From positions 248,001-312,000 of the forward strand of contig NZ_JANBBE010000009.1 in the NCBI RefSeq assembly GCF_024648825.1: a stretch of 64,000 nt of DNA, read 5' to 3'. This DNA is from Lentzea californiensis. GTDB taxonomy: Bacteria; Actinomycetota; Actinomycetes; Mycobacteriales; Pseudonocardiaceae. A model generated the notes under the pieces. That model worked only from the letters and a program-made list of their open reading frames with translations, had not been told where the DNA came from and searched no databases. Positions within the stretch are counted from its first letter, which is position 1. Every line of letters starts with the position of its first letter. Of the stretch, positions 59,402-64,000 are shown piece by piece. The position numbers were made by a program, and so were the translations under genes.

Positions 59402-60822
59402 CGACTCAAGTATCGCTGTGCCGCGTCCCCGTACCGCGCCCGGATCTCCGGCACCGCCTCTGCCTCGTACCGCGTGCTTTCCGCCAACGTCCACTCCGGC
59501 GGCGTCGTCCCGCCCGTGAGCGTCCACGCGGCCTGCCGTGCCGCACCGTTCGCCACGTACTCGTCCGGCGCGGGCACAGTCACGGGTACACCGAACACCA
59601 TCGGCGCGATCTCCCGCACCGCAGGAGAAACCGCCGCTCCACCAACGAGCCGCACGCCCGTGACGTCCGCACCTTGCTCAGCGAGCGCGTCGAGGCCCAC
59701 GGCAAGACCGCACAGCATGCCTTCGACGGCCGCACGCGCGATGTTGGCCGGGGTCGCGTTGGTGAGCGTCAGTCCGTGCAACGCACCCGTCGCGTCCGGC
59801 AGGTTCGGCGTCCGCTCGCCTTCGAGGTACGGAACCAGCACGACGCCCTCGGCGCCCGGCTTGGCGGACAGCGCGAGGTCGCTGAGCCTGGCGAGGTCGA
59901 CGCCCAGCATGCGGGCGGTCGCGTCCAGGACTCGGGCGGCGTTCAGGGTGCAGGCCAGCGGGAGGTAGCGGCCCGTCGCGTCGGCGAACCCCGCGACGAT
60001 GCCGGAAGCGTCCGCCGCACGCACCTCGCTGGTCGCGGTGACGACGCCGGAGGTGCCGAGCGACACCACGACGTCGGTGCCGCCGCCCACCCCGAGCATG
60101 GCCGCCGCGTTGTCGCCGGCACCCGCGCCGAGACGAACCGTCTCGTCTCGCCGGCCTCCCGTACCCGAGACGAGACGAGACGGTCCGTCTCGCCACTCGG
60201 CAGGGCCCAGGACCTGCGGCAGCACCACGTCGGAGCGACCGAGCGCGAGTGAGAGCAGGTCAGGCACGTACTCGTTCGACACCGAGTCGAAGTAGCCGGT
60301 GCCGGACGCGTCCGAACGGTCGGTGACCAGGTCGGAGAGCGAACCGGTGCCGCGCAGCCGCCACGTCAGCCAGTCGTGCGGGAGGCAGACGGCGGCAGTG
60401 CGCTTGGCGTTGGCCGGTTCGTGCTGGGCGAGCCAGCGCAGCTTCGTGATCGTGAACGACGCGACCGGCACGAGGCCGATCCGTGCCGCCCACTCCGAAG
60501 CGCCCAGCTCGTCGGTCAGCGAGGCCGCGGCTGCCGCGGAACGGGTGTCGTTCCACAGCAGCGCCTCGCGCACGACCTCGCCGTCCTCGTCGAGGCAGAC
60601 CATGCCGTGCTGCTGTCCGCCGACGCTCAGCGCCGCGACGTCGGACAGACCGCCGGCGTCGGCGAGCGCGGACTGCAGAGCCGACCACCAGTGCGAGGGG
60701 TGCACCTCGGTGCCGTCCGGGTGAGCCGCGCGGCCCTCCCGGACGAGCCTGCCGGTCTCCGCGTCGCGAACCACGACCTTGCACGACTGCGTCGAGGAGT
60801 CGACGCCGGCGACGAGCGTCAT
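59398..60822 (-). CDS. xylB: Xylulokinase
   Basis: 474 aa. The FGGY-family N-terminus is GVDSSTQSCKVVVRDAETG. LSVGGQQHGMVCLD holds the substrate contact, and LGAGAGDNAAAMLGVG and VRLVGGAAVSPAVREIAP carry the catalytic Asp region and nucleotide loop. It phosphorylates D-xylulose from XylA for the pentose phosphate pathway. One base separates its ATG from the xylA stop. Confidence 0.95.
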   Translation of the reverse strand: MTLVAGVDSSTQSCKVVVRDAETGRLVREGRAAHPDGTEVHPSHWWSALQSALADAGGLSDVAALSVGGQQHGMVCLDEDGEVVREALLWNDTRSAAAAASLTDELGASEWAARIGLVPVASFTITKLRWLAQHEPANAKRTAAVCLPHDWLTWRLRGTGSLSDLVTDRSDASGTGYFDSVSNEYVPDLLSLALGRSDVVLPQVLGPAEWRDGPSRLVSGTGGRRDETVRLGAGAGDNAAAMLGVGGGTDVVVSLGTSGVVTATSEVRAADASGIVAGFADATGRYLPLACTLNAARVLDATARMLGVDLARLSDLALSAKPGAEGVVLVPYLEGERTPNLPDATGALHGLTLTNATPANIARAAVEGMLCGLAVGLDALAEQGADVTGVRLVGGAAVSPAVREIAPMVFGVPVTVPAPDEYVANGAARQAAWTLTGGTTPPEWTLAESTRYEAEAVPEIRARYGDAAQRYLSR

Positions 60823-60823
60823 G

Positions 60824-61972
60824 TCAGCGCGCTCCCGTGAGGTGCTCGAGGGCGAGCTGGTTGAGACGGACGAAGCCGAAGCCGCGTTCGCCCGCCTGGT
60901 CGGGGTCGAAGCCCGTGTCCTTGATCAGGTCGTCGTAGGACTCGCCGGCGTTGAGCGTGGGCTGCGAGAGCTCCGCGACGCCCGCCGTCCGCAGCGCCTC
61001 CTGCACCTCCGGGTCCGCGCGGAATGCCTGAGCACGGTCGCGGAGCAGCAGGTACGTGGCCATGTTCGCCTTGGCCGAGTCCCAGACGCCCGTGATGTCC
61101 TCGGTCCGCGACGGCTTGTAGTCGAAGTGCCGCGGGCCTTCGTAACCGGCGGTCTCCAGCAGGTCGACCAGCGCGAACGCGTTCATCAGGTCACCGTGCC
61201 CGAACACCAGGTCCTGGTCGTACTTGATGCTGCGCTGCCCGTTGAGGTCGATGTGGAACAGCTTGTCGTGCCACAGCGCCTGCGCGATGCCGTGCACGAA
61301 GTTGAGCCCGGCCATCTGCTCGTGCCCGACCTCGGGGTTGAGGCCGACCAGCTCCGGCTTGTCGAGCGACGTGATGAACGCCAGCGCGTGGCCGACCGTC
61401 GGCAGCAGGATGTCGCCGCGCGGCTCGTTCGGCTTCGGCTCGAGCGCGAACCGGATGTCGTAGCCGCGGTCGGTGACGAACTGCGTCAGCAGGTTCATCG
61501 CCTCGCGGTAGCGGTCGAGCGCCGCCCGCACGTCCTTGGCCACGTCGTACTCGGAGCCCTCACGGCCGCCCCACAGCACGAAGGTCTTGGCGCCGAGCTC
61601 CGCCGCCAGCTCGACGTTGCGCAGCACCTTCTGCAGCGCGAACCGCCGCACGCCGCGGTCGTTGCTGGTGAAGCCGCCGTCCTTGAAGACCGGGTGGCTG
61701 AACAGGTTCGTCGTCACCATCGGGATGACGAGCCCGGTGTCGGCGAGCGCGCCCTGCAACCGGCTGATCTGCTGGTCGCGGTGCGTCGCCTCGAAGCCGA
61801 ACAGGTCGTCGTCGTGGAACGTCAGGCCGTAGGCCCCGAGCTCGGCGAGCCGGTGCACCGCCTCGACCACGTCGAGCTCGGGCCGCGTGGCCTCGCCGAA
61901 CGGGTCACGGCCCTGCCAGCCCACGGTCCAGAGACCGAAGGAGAACTTGTCCGCCGGAGTGGGCGTGCTCAT
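60824..61972 (-). CDS. xylA: Xylose isomerase
   Basis: 382 aa from ATG 61972, selected because GAGG lies six bases before it; ATG 61975 and 61984 are less well placed. Class I actinomycete-type isomerase: FTFHDDDLF-like YGLTFHDDDLFGFE (catalytic His and Asp), FALEPKPNEPRGD (metal Glu/substrate Lys), GLNPEVGHEQMAGLN, FHIDLNGQ and RHFDYKPSRTED. It converts D-xylose to D-xylulose. It heads the xylA-xylB-xylR operon, with a palindrome 15 bases upstream. Confidence 0.96.
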   Translation of the reverse strand: MSTPTPADKFSFGLWTVGWQGRDPFGEATRPELDVVEAVHRLAELGAYGLTFHDDDLFGFEATHRDQQISRLQGALADTGLVIPMVTTNLFSHPVFKDGGFTSNDRGVRRFALQKVLRNVELAAELGAKTFVLWGGREGSEYDVAKDVRAALDRYREAMNLLTQFVTDRGYDIRFALEPKPNEPRGDILLPTVGHALAFITSLDKPELVGLNPEVGHEQMAGLNFVHGIAQALWHDKLFHIDLNGQRSIKYDQDLVFGHGDLMNAFALVDLLETAGYEGPRHFDYKPSRTEDITGVWDSAKANMATYLLLRDRAQAFRADPEVQEALRTAGVAELSQPTLNAGESYDDLIKDTGFDPDQAGERGFGFVRLNQLALEHLTGAR

Positions 61973-61986
61973 CATCCACCTCATTC

Positions 61987-62001
61987 GTTCAATGCTTGAA
62001 C
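61987..62001. promoter_or_regulatory. ROK/XylR-type operator upstream of xylA
   Basis: GTTCAA-TGC-TTGAAC is a perfect palindrome 15-29 bases upstream of xylA. ROK repressors often bind TTGAA-type inverted repeats, and the XylR-like gene closes this operon. Confidence 0.75.
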
Positions 62002-62065
62002 TTAGTGCGGACAGTACGACGCCACGGCGTTGATCGCAACGTCAGAGACGCATGGTCGTAATCGC

Positions 62066-62662
62066 TCAGACACGTCGGCGGTCCGCGGCGGCCTCGACCG
62101 CGGGTGCCAGAGCCTCGGCGATCGCGCGGTAGCCGGCGGCGGACGGGTGGAAGCGGTCGGCGGCGAAGAACGAGGGGTTCGCGGCGAACTGCGGCGTGAC
62201 GGCGCGTTCGACGTGGGCGACGACTCCGCCGGCCCGGATGACGGCCTGCTGCTGAACCTGGGCGTAGTCGCGGCTCACGGCCGACACGACGTCGCGCAAC
62301 GCGGGCGGCACGTGCGAGACGATGCTCAGGTCCGGTGCCGTGGCGACGACGACCTCGACGCCTGCCGCGCGCAGGTCCGCGACGGCGTCGTGCAACTGCT
62401 GGGCGCCGACCTGCGCGGGGACGAACCTGGTCAGGTCGTTCGCGCCGATGACCACCACCGCGACGTCGGCTCCACTCGCCACCGCGGTGCGCACCTGGGC
62501 GCGCAGATCGGCCGAGCGGGCACCGGCGAACGCGTGCACTCCGAGGTCGATCCGATGTCCCGCCTTTCGCAGGCGTTCGGCGAGCAACGGGCCGAGCGTG
62601 TCCTCCCGGCGCGTGCTGCCCACTCCGGCGGCGATCGAGTCGCCGAGCAAACACAGGCGCAT
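62066..62662 (-). CDS. SGNH/GDSL hydrolase
   Basis: 198 aa from ATG 62662; longer frames upstream would cross the divergent promoter. Block I is CLLGDSIAAGVG (nucleophile Ser), block II FAGARS, block III VVIGANDL and block V DRFHPSAAGYRAIAEAL (catalytic Asp and His). No signal peptide is present. The family de-esterifies lipids, acetyl-sugars or wall polymers. It is divergent from the EF-G paralogue. Confidence 0.9.
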   Translation of the reverse strand: MRLCLLGDSIAAGVGSTRREDTLGPLLAERLRKAGHRIDLGVHAFAGARSADLRAQVRTAVASGADVAVVVIGANDLTRFVPAQVGAQQLHDAVADLRAAGVEVVVATAPDLSIVSHVPPALRDVVSAVSRDYAQVQQQAVIRAGGVVAHVERAVTPQFAANPSFFAADRFHPSAAGYRAIAEALAPAVEAAADRRRV

Positions 62663-62708
62663 GTCCGTTGAACGAAGGGCGTCGTGGAGGTGTTCCGCGT
62701 CAAATGCG

Positions 62709-62737
62709 TTGTGAGGCACCACTCATGTGTCTACACT
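62709..62737 (+). promoter_or_regulatory. Sigma-70-type promoter of the EF-G paralogue
   Basis: TTGTGA (62709-62714) and TACACT (62732-62737) are separated by 17 bases. CAAAT lies a few bases before the -35, a mild AT-rich element. Transcription from about 62744 would give a leader of about 200 nt. Confidence 0.6.
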
Positions 62738-62774
62738 CCACGATCATCATCACCGAGGCGAGAGGAGACCGGCC

Positions 62775-62873
62775 GTGCGTACCGCCGCCGTCGTCCTCCC
62801 GTCCCGTTTCGACGTGATCCTCGTGTCCTCGCACCCCGGTCGCCTGCTGCGCGCCGGGCGCCGGACTGTCTGA
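62775..62873 (+). CDS. Leader peptide upstream of the EF-G paralogue
   Basis: 32 codons from a GTG with GAGAGGAG seven bases upstream: VRTAAVVLPSRFDVILVSS followed by HPGRLLRAGRRTV and a stop. It lies wholly within the 5' leader of the elongation-factor gene. Its stop abuts a hairpin, so ribosome stalling in this ORF could control read-through, as in leaders of ribosome-protection genes. Confidence 0.5.
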   Translation: MRTAAVVLPSRFDVILVSSHPGRLLRAGRRTV

Positions 62874-62894
62874 CGAACTCCTCCGCGGAGTTCG
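62874..62894 (+). promoter_or_regulatory. Attenuator-like hairpin after the leader peptide
   Basis: CGAACTCC (62874-62881) pairs perfectly with GGAGTTCG (62887-62894) around a five-base loop, immediately after the leader peptide stop and 51 bases before the EF-G ATG. A ribosome stalled on the leader would cover it. Confidence 0.5.
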
Positions 62895-62945
62895 CCGGGT
62901 CATCGCGCTGACCCCGTAAGTCCTTGAAGACAAAGGCAGAAGACC

Positions 62946-64000
62946 ATGCGCACGACCACGTTGAACGCTGTCCGCAACCTCGGCATCCTCGCTCACGTCG
63001 ACGCGGGCAAGACCACGCTCACCGAACGCGTCCTGTTCGCCACCGGCAGCACCCACAAGCGCGGCGAGGTCCACGACGGCACCACCGTCACCGACTTCGA
63101 CCCGCAGGAACGCGATCGCGGCATCACGATCTTCGCCGCGGCCGTGACCTGCACGTGGGACGGGCATCGCGTCAACCTCATCGACACGCCTGGGCACGTC
63201 GACTTCGCCGACGAGGTCGAACGGTCCCTGCGCGTGCTGGACGGGGCGGTCGCGGTGTTCGACGGCGTGGCCGGAGTGGAGCCGCAGAGCGAATCGGTGT
63301 GGAGGCAGGCGGATCGGTACGGCGTGCCCAGGATCGCGTTCGTCAACAAGCTCGACCGGGCGGGCGCGGACCTCGACACCGTCGTCGAGTCGATCCGCAC
63401 GCGGCTGCACACCGTGCCGCTCGTCGTGCAGCTGCCGATCGGCGTGGAGGACGGGTTCCGCGGCGTCGTGGACCTGGTGCGCATGCGCGCGCTGACCTGG
63501 GGCGACGGCATGACCGAGGGACCTGTGCCGGAAACGCTGCTGGCAGAGGCACAACGACGTCGCCGCCTCCTGGAGGAGGCGGTGGCGGAACTGCATCCCG
63601 ACGCATTGGAGGAGTTCTTCGCACAGGGCCTGTCCGAGCAGACGTTGCGAAACGCTCTGCGCGAACTGACCCAGCGCGGTCAGGCGACCGTTGTGCTGTG
63701 CGGCTCGGCGTACCGCAACCGCGGCATCGAACCGTTGCTGGACGCGGTGATCGCGTACCTGCCGTCCCCTGTGGACGTTCCGCCGGTGCGGGGCGTCGAC
63801 GGCCAGGAACGGCAGCCGGATCCGGACGCACCGTTCGCGGCGCTGGTGTTCAAGGTGAACGCCACCGCCACCGGACGGCTCGCGTACGTCCGCGTCTACT
63901 CGGGCACCCTCCACAAGGGAGAGACGGTCCAGGTGGGCGGCCGCGCCGAGCGCATCGGCCGGATCCTGCGCGTCCAGGCCGACCGGCACACGCCGGTCGA
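62946..64000 (+). CDS. Elongation factor G paralogue/ribosomal-protection-type GTPase (3' partial)
   Basis: 351 codons are visible before the window ends. GTPase motifs: G1 AHVDAGKTTLTE (about 17-28), the switch region RDRGITIFAAAV, G3 LIDTPGHVDF and G4 FVNKLDRAGAD. Domain II begins near PFAALVFKVNATATGRLAYVRVYSG. It resembles EF-G and the TetM/OtrA group of translation GTPases that move tRNAs or free the ribosome from bound drug. Typical strA-fusA neighbours are absent, so it is probably an accessory paralogue. The leader peptide and hairpin support antibiotic- or stress-linked control. Confidence 0.9.
   Translation, partial: MRTTTLNAVRNLGILAHVDAGKTTLTERVLFATGSTHKRGEVHDGTTVTDFDPQERDRGITIFAAAVTCTWDGHRVNLIDTPGHVDFADEVERSLRVLDGAVAVFDGVAGVEPQSESVWRQADRYGVPRIAFVNKLDRAGADLDTVVESIRTRLHTVPLVVQLPIGVEDGFRGVVDLVRMRALTWGDGMTEGPVPETLLAEAQRRRRLLEEAVAELHPDALEEFFAQGLSEQTLRNALRELTQRGQATVVLCGSAYRNRGIEPLLDAVIAYLPSPVDVPPVRGVDGQERQPDPDAPFAALVFKVNATATGRLAYVRVYSGTLHKGETVQVGGRAERIGRILRVQADRHTPV

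Overview
The window is high-GC DNA from an actinomycete. GTG starts, ATGA/GTGA stop-start overlaps, CBM2-bearing secreted glycosidases with Thr-rich linkers, a CebR-type cellulose regulon and ChvE-, CUT1- and ROK-type sugar systems all fit a soil saprophyte, probably of the order Pseudonocardiales (Lentzea/Saccharothrix-like; this placement is inference). No rRNA, tRNA, CRISPR array or intact insertion sequence was seen.

Layout. 1-3.3 kb: end of a secreted GH27 alpha-galactosidase overlapping a CBM2-GH43 enzyme. 3.3-4.3 kb: ECF sigma factor with zinc-finger anti-sigma factor, then a perfect 59-bp palindrome. 4.3-7.9 kb: a three-gene operon of a stand-alone adenylation enzyme, a membrane FAD/NAD(P) reductase and a crotonase; the first two look like a split form of fungal TmpL. 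8.06-8.4 kb: a His/Cys-rich metallothionein-like protein. 8.4-16.5 kb: ChvE/MmsA/MmsB sugar importer with a double-GH43 enzyme and aldose epimerase behind two LacI-type operators. 16.6-19.2 kb: GH9 cellulase under a CebR box. 19.4-24.5 kb: enolase-superfamily dehydratase, CUT1 importer and divergent FadR-type regulator with a palindromic operator. 24.5-26.1 kb: TetR regulator, FMN reductase and a small unknown gene. 26.2-33.3 kb: cellobiose locus (cebE-cebF-cebG-GH1 beta-glucosidase-cebR) with a second cebR paralogue upstream. 33.4-38.3 kb: divergent GH9-CBM3c-Fn3-CBM3 and CBM2-GH5-X2-CBM46 cellulases sharing two CebR boxes.

38.3-49.6 kb is mixed metabolism: esterase, PucR regulator, acetyltransferase, small P-loop kinase, TetR/MFS pair, Tat-exported hydrolase, NAD kinase, D-Ala-D-Ala dipeptidase with a broken alanine racemase, M20 peptidase and diaminopropionate ammonia-lyase. 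49.7-52.1 kb: GH26 mannanase and divergent LacI regulator with three operators. 52.3-54.3 kb: NAD-dependent DNA ligase. 54.3-56.2 kb is non-coding and degraded: an array of covarying hairpins and about 155-bp repeats, the divergent start regions of an IS605-type tnpA/tnpB pair, and a frameshifted WD40 gene. 56.1-58.3 kb: two-component system and small membrane protein. 58.3-62.0 kb: xylose operon xylA-xylB-ROK regulator. 62.1-64 kb: SGNH hydrolase and an EF-G paralogue (cut by the window end) preceded by a promoter, leader peptide and hairpin.

Together the locus is a plant-polysaccharide island: secreted cellulases, mannanase, galactosidase and GH43 enzymes feed cellobiose, pentose and sugar-acid importers, each with its own local regulator and operator.
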